From Candidatus Hydrogenedentota bacterium (GTDB lineage: Bacteria > Hydrogenedentota > Hydrogenedentia > Hydrogenedentales > SLHB01), in contig JADLGB010000076.1 of the NCBI GenBank assembly GCA_020849535.1, positions 1-49,611 of the forward strand: DNA of 49,611 bases. Direction: 5' to 3'. The notes beneath the pieces were generated by a model that was not told where the DNA came from, did no database searches, and was given only the letters and a program-made list of their open reading frames with translations. Position 1 is the stretch's first letter. Each line of letters starts with the position of its first letter. The position numbers and the translations under genes were made by a program. Positions 32,370-41,739 of the stretch are shown here, piece by piece.

Positions 32370-33806
32370 TCACACGACGATCTCGTGCACGATCCGTCCG
32401 TGGACGTCGGTGAGGCGGAAGTCGCGGCCCGCGTAGCGGTAAGTAAACTTCTCGTGGTCGAAACCGAGCAGGTGCAGCATGGTGGCGTGCAGGTCGTGGA
32501 TGTGAACCTTGCCCTCGACAGCCTGAAACCCAAACTCGTCTGTGGCGCCGTGGATATGGCCGCCTTTGACGCCGCCTCCCGCGAGCCATGCCGTGAACCC
32601 ATAGTGGTTGTGATCGCGGCCGTTGATCTTGCCCGCGTTCGCGCCAGGGGTGGGCAGTTCGACGGTTGGCGTGCGCCCGAATTCGCCGCAGCACAACACG
32701 AGCGTATCGTCGAGCATGCCCCGTTGTTTGAGGTCTTTCAGCAAGGCCGCGATCCCCTGGTCGCACTGCTTGGCGAGTCTCTCGTGGTTTTCTTTGAGAT
32801 CGTCGTGGCTGTCCCACGGCTGGCCCGCGCCGTGCCAGAGCTGAACGAAGCGCACGCCGCGCTCCAGCAAGCGTCGCGTGATCAGGAGCTGCCGCGCCTG
32901 AACGCCGGGGCCGTACATCTCGCGGACGTATTCGGGTTCGCGGCTGACATCAAAGGCGTCGGTTGCGTCGAGCTGCATGCGATAGGCCAACTCGAATGAC
33001 TGGATACGCGCGTCGAGTTCCGCGTCATGGGCGCGCGTTTGACGATGGCGCTCGTTCAAGGCTTGCAGCAGATCAAGCTGGCCCCGTTGCGCGGCAAGCG
33101 AGGTGTAGTCGTTCTTGATGTTCTCGATGAGCTTCTCGATATCCGTGTGCTGGGTATCGATGTAGGTGCCCTGATAAATGCCGGGCAGGAAACCCGACTG
33201 CCAGTTTTGCGATTCCTGGATCGGATAGCCGTTTGGACACATCGAGATGAAGCCCGGCAGGTTCTGGTTCTCCGTGCCGAGGCCGTAGGTCACCCACGAG
33301 CCTACGCTGGGACGCACGAGCCGCGCATCGCCGCAGTTCATGAGCAGCAGCGAAGGCTCGTGGTTGGGCACATCCGCATGCATGGACCGCACGACGCACA
33401 AGTCGTCGGCGCATTCGGCGACGTGGGGAAACAGTTCACTGACGGGGATGCCGCTTTGGCCGTGCTGCGAAAAGGCGAAGGGCGAGGGTAACGCCGCGCC
33501 GGTCTTCCGCTCCGTCCTCAGATTATCCATGGGGAGGTTTTGTCCCGCGTACTTTTCCAGTGCGGGTTTCGGGTCGAAGGTATCGACATGGGAACAGCCG
33601 CCGTTCAGGAAGATGTGCACGACCCGCTTCGCCTTGCCCGCGTAGTGTGGCTGTTTCGGCGCCATGGAGGTCGCGCCGTCGGCTGTGGCGATAGCGTTTC
33701 CCAGCAGGGTCGTGAGGCCCAGGGCTCCAAAGCCCATGCCCGTGCGATGAAGAAACTCGCGCCTGCTGCAGACACAGTCGTCCAACGTATGGGGATGATG
33801 GCTCAT
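32370..33806 (-). CDS. DUF1501 family exported protein
   Basis: This 478-residue protein has a Tat signal (CSRREFLHRTGMGFGALG), as most DUF1501 proteins do. The body is alkaline-phosphatase/sulfatase-like: KAKRVVHIFLNGGCSHVDTF, DLCVVRSMHADVPNHEP, FVQLWHGAGQPWDSHDDLKE, VLCCGEFGRTPTVE and GRDHNHYGFTAWLAGGGVKG. I chose the ATG at 33806; the longer reading from 33944 has no signal sequence at its front. In Planctomycetes and relatives it is nearly always paired with the PSD1 protein, which lies directly upstream here. The biochemical function of the pair is unknown. Its fold suggests metal-dependent phospho- or sulfo-group chemistry in the periplasm. Confidence 0.92.
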   Translation of the reverse strand: MSHHPHTLDDCVCSRREFLHRTGMGFGALGLTTLLGNAIATADGATSMAPKQPHYAGKAKRVVHIFLNGGCSHVDTFDPKPALEKYAGQNLPMDNLRTERKTGAALPSPFAFSQHGQSGIPVSELFPHVAECADDLCVVRSMHADVPNHEPSLLLMNCGDARLVRPSVGSWVTYGLGTENQNLPGFISMCPNGYPIQESQNWQSGFLPGIYQGTYIDTQHTDIEKLIENIKNDYTSLAAQRGQLDLLQALNERHRQTRAHDAELDARIQSFELAYRMQLDATDAFDVSREPEYVREMYGPGVQARQLLITRRLLERGVRFVQLWHGAGQPWDSHDDLKENHERLAKQCDQGIAALLKDLKQRGMLDDTLVLCCGEFGRTPTVELPTPGANAGKINGRDHNHYGFTAWLAGGGVKGGHIHGATDEFGFQAVEGKVHIHDLHATMLHLLGFDHEKFTYRYAGRDFRLTDVHGRIVHEIVV

Positions 33807-33857
33807 GCGAATCGGGTCCTTTGTCACACGGTAAGCATGATACACGATTCTTGGCCG

Positions 33858-33894
33858 CACGGACGAACACGGACCCTCACGGACCCTCACGGAC
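33858..33894 (+). repeat. CACGGAC tandem repeat, four copies at 10-bp period
   Basis: CACGGAC occurs at 33858, 33868, 33878 and 33888, each exactly 10 bases apart with three variable bases between. It lies in the 115-base gap between the PSD1 and DUF1501 genes. It is the same unit and period as the cluster at 9424-9492. Confidence 0.85.
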
Positions 33895-33921
33895 AGGACA
33901 ATCGAGTCTGCTGAATATCCC

Positions 33922-36900
33922 TCAATCCACAAACATGAATTCATTTGTCAGCAGGAGGACCTGTGCGTACTGCTCCCAGGGGTGGAGCGGTTCGGGCGGC
34001 GCTGGCGTGGGCCCGGCGAAGTCGATGCGGGGCAGCCACTCGCGCTTCAGGACGTCCGTCTCTGGCGTGTCCGTGAGCCACAGGCGGGGGTGCCACTCGA
34101 ATCCGTCCCAGCCGGTGTCGCCTGCCGAGTCGACCACAAGGTCCAAGGTGTCGCCCCTTTCGACGGAAATCGATGCGGCGTTCGTATCGATGGCGCTGTT
34201 GTGCGCGCGGCCGGTCCACACGATGCCTGTGCGGCTCGACACCACATAGCCGGTGACGCCGTTGCCTTTGTCCGAGCCGTGGCGGAGCTGACCTTCGATC
34301 GAGAGCATGCCTGACACGGGCGCGACCCAGCGGCGGATCGCCGCAAACTGTGTCTCACCGGGATGGCCGCCTTTCGCATTCAGACTGACCCACCCCAGCG
34401 TGGGGTCGGGCAACACGGGTCCGCCTTTCCACGTGGCGTCCGAGAAGTGCGGCAAGGGCGCGAACGATGCCACACGGCCTGCGGCTTCATCCACATGCCC
34501 GTAGCCATACAACCAATCCGGGGGGCGCGGCGGATCCGGCGGCCCGCTGGTGGCGCTTTTCGCCAGGAATGCGAGGCCCATGGCGATTTCATCAGCGGCG
34601 GGTTCGCGCTGCTGAATGAGCGCATACAGCGCGCGGATGCGCTCTTCGTCGGGTTTGCCTGCCGCCAATTCTGGGCGCGCCATCAGGGCCCGGGCCTGCT
34701 CGATCACGAAGGGGCTGTTCATCAGGAAGAGCGCCTGTTGCGGTACGGTCGTGAAGTAACGCTTGGGGCTGTGCGTGTCGGGTCCAGCGAAGTCGAACGT
34801 GCGGAACATGCCCGGAAGATTCTGACGCTCGATCTGGCAGTACACCGTCCGGCGCAAGGAAAACGGCGGTTCCACGATCTGCACCGAGGGACCGCCCATC
34901 GTTGTGTCAAGGTGTCCCGCGGAGGCGAGCAGTGCGTCGCGCATTGCCTCGAAATCGAGCCTGCGCCGGTTCTGCCGCCACAGAAGACGGTTCTCGGGAT
35001 CGGCGGCTCGAGCGGTCGCGTTGTCTGCGCAGGATTGCTGATAGGTCTCCGTCAACAGCATCATGCGATGGAGGCCTTTGATCGACCAACCATTCTCCAT
35101 GAACTGCCACGCGAGGTAGTCCAGCAGTTCCGGATGCGAGGGTGGAGTGCAACGCAGGCCGAAGTCACTGGGCGTGTCCACAAGCGGCCTTCCGAAATGA
35201 TGCATCCACAGCCGGTTGACCAGGACGCGCGCGGTCAGGGGATTCTCCTTGCTCGCTATGGCCTGGGCCAATTCGAGGCGGCCGCTGCCATCGGTGTAGG
35301 GGGCGCGCTCGTCCCGTGCCAGCACGGCCAGGTAGCGCCGCGGCACGGCCGGGCCTTTGTTCTCGGGCTTACCGCGTTCGAACACATAGGGGTCAAAGAG
35401 GACCTCCGAATCGAAGAGGGCCATGGCGCAGTCCGGCCGTCCGGGGTGCGATGCCTTGACGCGCATGACTCCGTTTCGCAGGTCGCGTACCCGATTCTGC
35501 GTAGGGACGTCCTTCAACTCCTCGACGTCCCCCGCGGGGATATTCGCCGGACTGTCCTTGCCATACAAGACGAGGCGCACGGACTCTGCGTCTAGATCGG
35601 GCAGTGCCGCGGGCAGGGCCACGGATTCAGCGCCTTGTTGCGCGGCGATATGCGCCTGAGAGGCGAGGTACTCCGACCACTCCTCGTCCACGCCGCGCAG
35701 GAGCGCCCCGTATCGCTCGGCCACCGCGGCCATGCTCTTCGGAGTCTCGCCCGCGAACGCCGCGGCGATACGAGGATTGATTGGGCGATCCTTGTCTTCA
35801 TTCGCCGCGAAACGCGCCGCAAGCGCGGCGGCTTCGGCCTCGAACGACTCCGGCGCCAATGCCGCAAATACGGTCCACGGCGCAAACACGGGGTCGTGCT
35901 CTCCGGACTTCGCCTTCAGATACTCGCGCCAGCGCTGGAGCAATTGCCAGTGAAGGTCTTTGTCCCGCGCCAGGGCGCGCAACGGTTCATCCTCGGTCAT
36001 GCCGCGCGCTTCCCACGCGGCAAGCAGGTAATCTCCCGCACGGCTGCGCGCCTGCGTCAAGAGGTCCACATGCAAGCCGTTCAAGAAATCCTGGACCGCT
36101 TGCTCCGCCGTGTGCAGGGCCTTCTGGTAATCCTGGTATTGGGGATCGCTTGGGTCCGGTTCCTCGATACGCGGCAGCTCTTCGGGTTCGACGCTGCTGC
36201 GGAAGATACCGTAGAGCGAGTAGTAGTCTTCAATGGGCACGGGGTCGTACTTGTGGTCGTGACATCGCGCGCAGGAAACCGTCAGGCCCTGGAGCCCGCG
36301 CGTGACGACATCGATGCGGTCGTCGGTGATGTCGTGGACGTTCCCTAGGAAATGGCGGCCCAGCGTCAAGAAGCCCAGCGCGGCCAGCGGGCGCTTGTCG
36401 TCTCCAAGGTCCAGACGGTCCGCGGCGAGTTGCTGCATAAGGAACTGGTCGTAAGGCAAGTCCTCGTTGAAGGCACGGATGACGTAGTCCCGGTAGGTGT
36501 AGGAGAATGGGAAGTCACGCTCCATCTGGAAGACGTATCCGCGTGTGTCGGCGTAGCGCGCCACGTCGAGCCAGTAGCGGCCCCAACGCTCACCGTAGCG
36601 CGGCGACGCGAGCAAGCGATCCACGAGCGTTGCGTAGGCCTCGGGCGAATCATCGTTCACGAAGTCTTCCACCTCCTGCGGTGTAGGCGGAAGCCCCAGT
36701 AGATCGAAGGTGACGCGCCGGATGAGCGTCCGCCTGTCCGCGCGCGGAGAAGGTGTGAGATTGGCCTCTTCGAGCTTCTTGAGGATGAAGCGGTCGACCG
36801 CGGCACTTGACGACGCCGCGCCGGCGACTTCAGGAGGCGCGGGATTGGTCACTGGCTGGAAGGCCCAGTGCGCTGCACGAGCCTCCGCTATCCTCTCTTC

Positions 36901-37482
36901 CATTGATTTGGGAGAGAGCGTGGTGCTTTGCCCAGCTCCGGCGGGCCATGGGGCCCCGACGGCGATCCAGTGGCGCAATGCCTCGACGGCCTCATCAGGC
37001 AGTTTGCCCTGCGGCGGCATCTGGATGTCCCCCGCGTATTCGATGACCTGCACCAGGAGGCTCGCGGCAGGATCGCCCGGTGCGGCGGCCGGTCCCGAGA
37101 CGCCGCCTCGCAGTACGGCCTCGCGCGAGTCCAGTCGCAACCCATTCTTCTGCTTATCCGGTCCGTGGCAGGAAATGCAGTGCTCAGCCAACAATGGGCG
37201 GATTTGACGTTCGAAGAATTCACTCAGTTCCGGGTCTGGCGGGGCCTGCGGCGCGGAGCCTTGCTCCAAGGCGCGGAGCAGGTCCTGCACCGCCTGCGCC
37301 GGCGCTGACGCGTTGTCCTTCAGTGCGTCCCGGGCGGCCTCTCGCGCGGCGGCATCAGCCTCCAGGCGCTGGACGAAACCGGTCAGCTTGTCAACCAATA
37401 TCTCCGGCCCTGCCAGGGGCTCCTCCGCCGCAGTGGAAATGGCCAGAAGTAGCGGTAAATAAACCCTTTTGAAAGAAGGCAC
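33922..37482 (-). CDS. PSCyt1/PSCyt2/PSD1 (DUF1549-DUF1553) exported protein
   Basis: This 1186-residue protein has a signal peptide (VYLPLLLAISTAA). A PSCyt1 heme domain follows with CISCHGPDKQKNGLRLD near residue 115. Then comes PSCyt2/DUF1549 (FDLLGLPPTPQEVEDFVND, YGERWGRYWLDVARYADT), a second CxxCH in TVSCARCHDHKYDPVP, and DUF1553 (LTARVLVNRLWMHHFGRPLV, SPKRYFTTVPQQALFLMNSP). A domain of about 170 residues, with a jelly-roll-like beta pattern, is inserted before the usual ending LLTNEFMFVD. I chose the GTG at 37482, which has GGAGG upstream and begins the signal peptide. It is upstream of DUF1501 in the same operon. Function unknown; covalent heme is likely. Confidence 0.93.
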   Translation of the reverse strand: MPSFKRVYLPLLLAISTAAEEPLAGPEILVDKLTGFVQRLEADAAAREAARDALKDNASAPAQAVQDLLRALEQGSAPQAPPDPELSEFFERQIRPLLAEHCISCHGPDKQKNGLRLDSREAVLRGGVSGPAAAPGDPAASLLVQVIEYAGDIQMPPQGKLPDEAVEALRHWIAVGAPWPAGAGQSTTLSPKSMEERIAEARAAHWAFQPVTNPAPPEVAGAASSSAAVDRFILKKLEEANLTPSPRADRRTLIRRVTFDLLGLPPTPQEVEDFVNDDSPEAYATLVDRLLASPRYGERWGRYWLDVARYADTRGYVFQMERDFPFSYTYRDYVIRAFNEDLPYDQFLMQQLAADRLDLGDDKRPLAALGFLTLGRHFLGNVHDITDDRIDVVTRGLQGLTVSCARCHDHKYDPVPIEDYYSLYGIFRSSVEPEELPRIEEPDPSDPQYQDYQKALHTAEQAVQDFLNGLHVDLLTQARSRAGDYLLAAWEARGMTEDEPLRALARDKDLHWQLLQRWREYLKAKSGEHDPVFAPWTVFAALAPESFEAEAAALAARFAANEDKDRPINPRIAAAFAGETPKSMAAVAERYGALLRGVDEEWSEYLASQAHIAAQQGAESVALPAALPDLDAESVRLVLYGKDSPANIPAGDVEELKDVPTQNRVRDLRNGVMRVKASHPGRPDCAMALFDSEVLFDPYVFERGKPENKGPAVPRRYLAVLARDERAPYTDGSGRLELAQAIASKENPLTARVLVNRLWMHHFGRPLVDTPSDFGLRCTPPSHPELLDYLAWQFMENGWSIKGLHRMMLLTETYQQSCADNATARAADPENRLLWRQNRRRLDFEAMRDALLASAGHLDTTMGGPSVQIVEPPFSLRRTVYCQIERQNLPGMFRTFDFAGPDTHSPKRYFTTVPQQALFLMNSPFVIEQARALMARPELAAGKPDEERIRALYALIQQREPAADEIAMGLAFLAKSATSGPPDPPRPPDWLYGYGHVDEAAGRVASFAPLPHFSDATWKGGPVLPDPTLGWVSLNAKGGHPGETQFAAIRRWVAPVSGMLSIEGQLRHGSDKGNGVTGYVVSSRTGIVWTGRAHNSAIDTNAASISVERGDTLDLVVDSAGDTGWDGFEWHPRLWLTDTPETDVLKREWLPRIDFAGPTPAPPEPLHPWEQYAQVLLLTNEFMFVD

Positions 37483-37801
37483 GGATTGCGAATCCTCCAC
37501 CAACGAACCAGGACAATCGAAGGAATCGGGGCGCCGCCGGACAGCAAAAGAACTATAGCAGGAGTCGCTTCGACGGGCAATCCTGCAGATGGGTGGATGG
37601 TTTCACGGAAAGCTATTGCAAATAGAACACAAATATGACACCATTGGAATTAACTTACGAGGAATTCGCGTCTCTCGCAGTGGCGCGAAGGGGCATATGC
37701 AAGGGTAGCCGTAAACGTGACGCACCGCTGAGTGCTGCAACGTAAGGAAGGGCCGTGGGGCCGCGCCGTGCAGGGCGGTGCGCAGGGAGGATGAATCCAT
37801 C

Positions 37802-39217
37802 ATGAGAGGCCGATCGCTGTGCCGAAGAGTTTTCTTGCATAGTTCAGTATCCGTCGCCGCTGTGCTGCTCGTGTGTGGGGGTTCCGGGTGTCCATTGAAT
37901 CCCGGATCCAGCGGAGTACCCGTCATCGACCTCGCCGTAGGTGATTCCGGCTCCGGATTCTTCCTGAAGGGCGACGCGGAGGTGCCGCCGTTTGCGTCTC
38001 CGAAAATGTTGCTCTACTTTGACGTGCTGTCCGGAGATAACCAGCAGGATCCCGATGTCGTGCTGGACGCGGTGGATGTTCCCAGCATTGCGCGTCCGAT
38101 CAGCACGGTGCTGACGGAAGACGATCTCTATGTGGCCGGAGACGATTCGTGGGTTGTCAGCATCTGGCGTGACTATCGCTCCTTGGCGGACAAGGGCGAT
38201 GGCGCCTTGGCGCCGGACGTTGAACTGACGGGGCTGGAGACGCTGGCGTATCCCCACCAGATTATCGTCAGCAGCAACCGGCTGTTCGTGCTCAACCGGA
38301 ATCCGTTTATCGATGGCGGCAAGGGCAAGAACGGGTTCACCTACGGGGTGCACGTGTTTTTCGATGCGGCGGGGATTACCGAAGATCGCGCGCCGGATCG
38401 CGTGTTTGCCGATGCAATCGATCCCATGGGGATGGCCGTCGATGGCGATGACTTGTACGTGGCCGACTCCTTGGGCGGCCGCGTGCTCATTTACCGCGAC
38501 ATCGATGAGGAACTACTGCCCCCGAAGGCCCTGCTCGCGTACGACGCGGAACTGGCCGGTCCATCCTGGGCGTATCTTGACGACGATGGCCCGCTGCTGC
38601 CGCTGCGGGTGGATGTATTCGACAACACGCTGTACGTTACCACCGCATCGAACTTCCTGTTTGTGTTCGACTCCGCGGATACGCTCGTGAGCCTTGCCGA
38701 GCCCAGCGCGGTGATCGCCGAGTCCAACGGCGCTCTGGCCACGCCGTGGGGTGCGGAAGCCGTGGGCAACCGCCTGTTCGTTGGAAACCTCAACACGTAC
38801 GCGATGCCCGTGCCCTTCAAGGGGGTTGTTCCCGGCCTGTCGGGCGAAGCGACCATCGGCATGGTGGGCTTCGACGGCGCCCCGGACCTCGCGATCGGCC
38901 AGCAGCCTTCCGTCGTCTTCGATGCATCGAACGCCCAAGTGCCCGCCGTGCGCGACATGAGCGTCGAGGAAGACGTGCTGTTCGCCGCGACGGCCGTCCC
39001 GGGAAGCGCGGTGCTGTTCGACTACGACAATAAAGCCGCGGAAACGCGGCCCGTGCCCTTCTTCGCCTCGTACTATGCGGTAGGGGACGTCCATATCTAC
39101 ACCAAGGCGGACCACATCCTCTTTGGGCGCCCCGGCGGGATCGTCCTTCCCGCGATGAAGGACTTCTTCGGGCCGCTGAGCATTGACACCAATCGCAAGT
39201 TGACGGGATCGAATTGA
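37802..39217 (+). CDS. Beta-propeller-like lipoprotein, paralogue A
   Basis: This 471-residue protein has a lipoprotein signal (SVAAVLLVCGGSGC, a probable lipobox). The body holds repeated strands of the NHL/six-bladed propeller type, such as LTEDDLYVAGDDSWVVSIWR, VDGDDLYVADSLGGRVLIYR, VFDNTLYVTTASNFLFVFD and AVGNRLFVGNLNTYAM. A shared signature, LLYFDVLSGDNQQDPDVVLD, also occurs in the next gene. The ATG at 37802 has GGGAGG upstream. No catalytic residues can be named. It is followed after 63 bases by its paralogue, so the pair is a tandem duplication. A surface or periplasmic binding role is possible but unproved. Confidence 0.78.
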   Translation: MRGRSLCRRVFLHSSVSVAAVLLVCGGSGCPLNPGSSGVPVIDLAVGDSGSGFFLKGDAEVPPFASPKMLLYFDVLSGDNQQDPDVVLDAVDVPSIARPISTVLTEDDLYVAGDDSWVVSIWRDYRSLADKGDGALAPDVELTGLETLAYPHQIIVSSNRLFVLNRNPFIDGGKGKNGFTYGVHVFFDAAGITEDRAPDRVFADAIDPMGMAVDGDDLYVADSLGGRVLIYRDIDEELLPPKALLAYDAELAGPSWAYLDDDGPLLPLRVDVFDNTLYVTTASNFLFVFDSADTLVSLAEPSAVIAESNGALATPWGAEAVGNRLFVGNLNTYAMPVPFKGVVPGLSGEATIGMVGFDGAPDLAIGQQPSVVFDASNAQVPAVRDMSVEEDVLFAATAVPGSAVLFDYDNKAAETRPVPFFASYYAVGDVHIYTKADHILFGRPGGIVLPAMKDFFGPLSIDTNRKLTGSN

Positions 39218-39280
39218 GCATCTGGGAATGCGAGGGGCCAAGACACGCGTGATGGCCATCGCTTAATGGGAGGAGTCGCA

Positions 39281-40612
39281 ATGATGAACGTGAAATGGAA
39301 GGCGCGCCACGGCGCCCTGTTGGCGGCTGCATGCATGATGGTGCTGATGACGGCGGGGTGCCCCATCAATCCCCCACAGACCTTGTCTGTCGTCGATCTG
39401 GCCGTGGGCTCACCGAACGGCATTATCCTCGACAAGGACATTGCCCCCGGTCCTTACGACACGGCCAAGGTGCTGCTGTACTTTGACGTGCTCCAGGGAG
39501 ACAATCAGCAAGATCCGGAAGTGGCCATCACCAGCGAGGAGATTGAACTCGTCTATCCCGCTGACCTCGTCCTGACGGAGAGCGATTTGTACGTGGCGGA
39601 TATGGTCACGGATCGGGTGTTGATCTGGCGCGATTACCGGGGCCTTGAAGCCAAAGGCGGCAGCGCGTTGGAGCCCGATGTAATCCTGGCAGCGGATATC
39701 GAGAATCCTACTCAGATCATCGTGGAGGATAACCGCCTCTTCGTCCTGAGCGACGGGGATCCGGGCGGCGTGGCGATCTATGCGGATGCGGCGGCAATCG
39801 CAGCCGATGTGCCGCCCGACACCTTCGTCGAATTCGGCGAGGCCCTCGCCATGGAGTACGAGGATGATATCCTCTATGTGGCAGGTTTCGCGTTCACGGT
39901 GGGCAAGGTGAGTGAAGAGCAAGCGGTGATCGTCTACCCAAGCGTGGCCGATCTCCTGGAACCCGATCTGAAGGGTCTGCTCGCGGACGAGATTGTGGTG
40001 CTCTCGGGTCCGTCCTGGGCCGATCTCGACGACAGCGGCCCGGTCATTCCGCAAGGACTGCGCGTTGTGGACAACGAGCTGTTCGTGAGCACCGCCGTCA
40101 ATTTCCTCTTCACGTTCAGCCCGGCGGACGCTCTCGTTGACGAGCAAGTACCCGACGCCATTATCTCGGAAACCAACGGCGCGCTGTTGAGCCCGAAGGC
40201 GATGGAGGCCGTCGGCAACCGTTTGTTCGTGGGCAACTCGGGTCTATCCTCCATTAAGGCCACGGAAGAGAAGTCGAACTCTATCGGCATGGTCGCCTTT
40301 GACGATGCCACCAACGTGGTGACGGGGCAGGCCCCGGATGTCCTGTTTGACACCTCCGGCGCGCAGATTTCCGCGGTCATGGACTTGGCCTCCGAAGAGA
40401 ACATCCTCTTCGTCGCCGCCTCCAATGCCTCGCCAGTGCTGTTCACCAAGCTGTTCCCGTTTAGCAGCTTCTATACGGTAGGCGACGTCCACATCTATCT
40501 GGACGCGGACGACCTTCTCTTCGGGTGGCAGGCGGACATCGTGCTGCCCGCGATGAAGGACTTCACGGTGCCGACGGCTATCGATGTGAACGCGCAGTTC
40601 ACTGGCAACTAG
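39281..40612 (+). CDS. Beta-propeller-like lipoprotein, paralogue B
   Basis: This 443-residue lipoprotein has a clear lipobox (MVLMTAGC). It repeats the plan of the preceding gene: LLYFDVLQGDNQQDPEVAIT, LTESDLYVADMVTDRVLIWR, VEDNRLFVLSDGDPGGVAIY, VVDNELFVSTAVNFLFTF and AVGNRLFVGNSGLSSI. Both proteins also end with the same FYTVGDVHIYxxADxxLFG and VLPAMKDF patterns. GGGAGGAG lies five bases before the ATG at 39281. The two hairpins downstream separate it from the convergent queA. Function unknown. Confidence 0.8.
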   Translation: MMNVKWKARHGALLAAACMMVLMTAGCPINPPQTLSVVDLAVGSPNGIILDKDIAPGPYDTAKVLLYFDVLQGDNQQDPEVAITSEEIELVYPADLVLTESDLYVADMVTDRVLIWRDYRGLEAKGGSALEPDVILAADIENPTQIIVEDNRLFVLSDGDPGGVAIYADAAAIAADVPPDTFVEFGEALAMEYEDDILYVAGFAFTVGKVSEEQAVIVYPSVADLLEPDLKGLLADEIVVLSGPSWADLDDSGPVIPQGLRVVDNELFVSTAVNFLFTFSPADALVDEQVPDAIISETNGALLSPKAMEAVGNRLFVGNSGLSSIKATEEKSNSIGMVAFDDATNVVTGQAPDVLFDTSGAQISAVMDLASEENILFVAASNASPVLFTKLFPFSSFYTVGDVHIYLDADDLLFGWQADIVLPAMKDFTVPTAIDVNAQFTGN

Positions 40613-40628
40613 ACGACGCGGCGCGAAA

Positions 40629-40700
40629 GGGGACGCCTATTCGTCCCCGCGCGCGAGTATTCGGAAAGCGGGGACGCACCCATGCGGGGGCGTCCCCGCT
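40629..40700. terminator. Pair of GC hairpins between convergent genes
   Basis: GGGGACG/CGTCCCC (40629-40648 region) and AGCGGGGACGC/GCGTCCCCGCT (40667-40677 with 40690-40700) form two hairpins between lipoprotein B and queA. Neither has a strong T-run on the plus strand; on the minus strand the second is followed by TTTCC. A bidirectional terminator is the simplest reading. Confidence 0.4.
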
Positions 40701-40716
40701 CCGTATTTGAGGCATC

Positions 40717-41739
40717 TCAAAGAATCACCATCACGTCCCCATAGGAGTAGAAGCGAAATTCCTCGCGAACGGCATAGCGATAGGCCTCTCGAATGAGTTC
40801 GGTGCCGCCGAAAGCGTAGACCAGTGCCAGCAGGCTGGAGCGCGGGAGATGGAAGTTGGTTTGCAGAACGTCCACCGCCCGGAATGAATAGGGCGGATAA
40901 ATGTAGATTCCGGTCGCACCGCGTCCGGACTGATACGCATCGTTGCGGAACTGAAACTCCAACACCCGCGTCGAGGTGGTCCCCACGGCGATCACCCGCC
41001 CGCCTCGAGCACGGGTCTCATTAAGAAGCGCGGCGGTTTCGTCCGGCAGCACAAACTCTTCGGCTTCGAGGTTGTGCGCCTCGACGCGTTCGGCGCGGAT
41101 GGGGCTGAAGGTGCCGTAACCCACGTGCAGCGTCAGCGTCGCGCGCGTGACACCCCGCCGTTCCAGGTCCGCGAAGACTTCGTCCGTGAAGTGCAGTCCC
41201 GCCGTAGGCGCCGCAACGGCCCCGGGCGACGCGGCGTAAATGGTCTGGTAACGGGACGCATCCGCGGGTTCTTCGTGGTCACGGCGGATGTACGGGGGCA
41301 GAGGCACTTCTCCCGCGTCTTCGAGGAGCCGCAGGACTTCGGGTTGGTCGAAGCGCACGCACCGGCGACCCTCGGGGAGTTTCTCACCGATGTTCACCTC
41401 GATGCCGGAACGCAGGCGCACGCGTGTCCCCGGGGAGACCTTGGCGGAAGGACGCACGAGTGCATCCCAAGCGCCTGCTCCGCGGTCGTGCAGCAGGAAC
41501 ACCTCCACGTGGCCTCCGGAAGCCTTGGTCGCGTGAAGGCGGGCGCGAATCACCTTGGTCTGGTTGAGAACGAGGCAATCCCCTGGGCGAAGGTAGTCTC
41601 CAATATTTCGGAAAACATCCTGTTTAAGGGTTCCTGAAGCTCGATCCACGACCAGTAACCGCGATTCGTCGCGCCGCTCACAGGGGTGCTGGGCGATGAG
41701 TTCAGGTGGAAGCTCGTAGTCGAGTTCGGCGATATCCAT
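40717..41739 (-). CDS. queA: S-adenosylmethionine:tRNA ribosyltransferase-isomerase
   Basis: This 340-residue protein is QueA, which converts preQ1 in tRNA to epoxyqueuosine using the ribosyl part of SAM. Conserved blocks are YELPPELIAQHPCERRDESR, LRPGDCLVLNQTKVIRARL, SPGAVAAPTAGLHFTDEVF, LHVGYGTFSPIRAERVEAHN and NFHLPRSSLLALVYAFGG. Length is normal for the family. I chose the ATG at 41739, where MDIAELDYELP begins; an ATG at 41748 would add three residues. It is convergent with lipoprotein B and divergent from fadN. No tgt, queG or preQ1 riboswitch is in the window. Confidence 0.97.
   Translation of the reverse strand: MDIAELDYELPPELIAQHPCERRDESRLLVVDRASGTLKQDVFRNIGDYLRPGDCLVLNQTKVIRARLHATKASGGHVEVFLLHDRGAGAWDALVRPSAKVSPGTRVRLRSGIEVNIGEKLPEGRRCVRFDQPEVLRLLEDAGEVPLPPYIRRDHEEPADASRYQTIYAASPGAVAAPTAGLHFTDEVFADLERRGVTRATLTLHVGYGTFSPIRAERVEAHNLEAEEFVLPDETAALLNETRARGGRVIAVGTTSTRVLEFQFRNDAYQSGRGATGIYIYPPYSFRAVDVLQTNFHLPRSSLLALVYAFGGTELIREAYRYAVREEFRFYSYGDVMVIL

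Noticed and set aside
34363..35595. 410-codon open frame on the plus strand opposite the PSD1 gene
   Set aside because: It has no domain and an unnatural composition, and it sits wholly within a well-supported gene on the other strand. The same applies to the 574-codon frame at 29146-30870.
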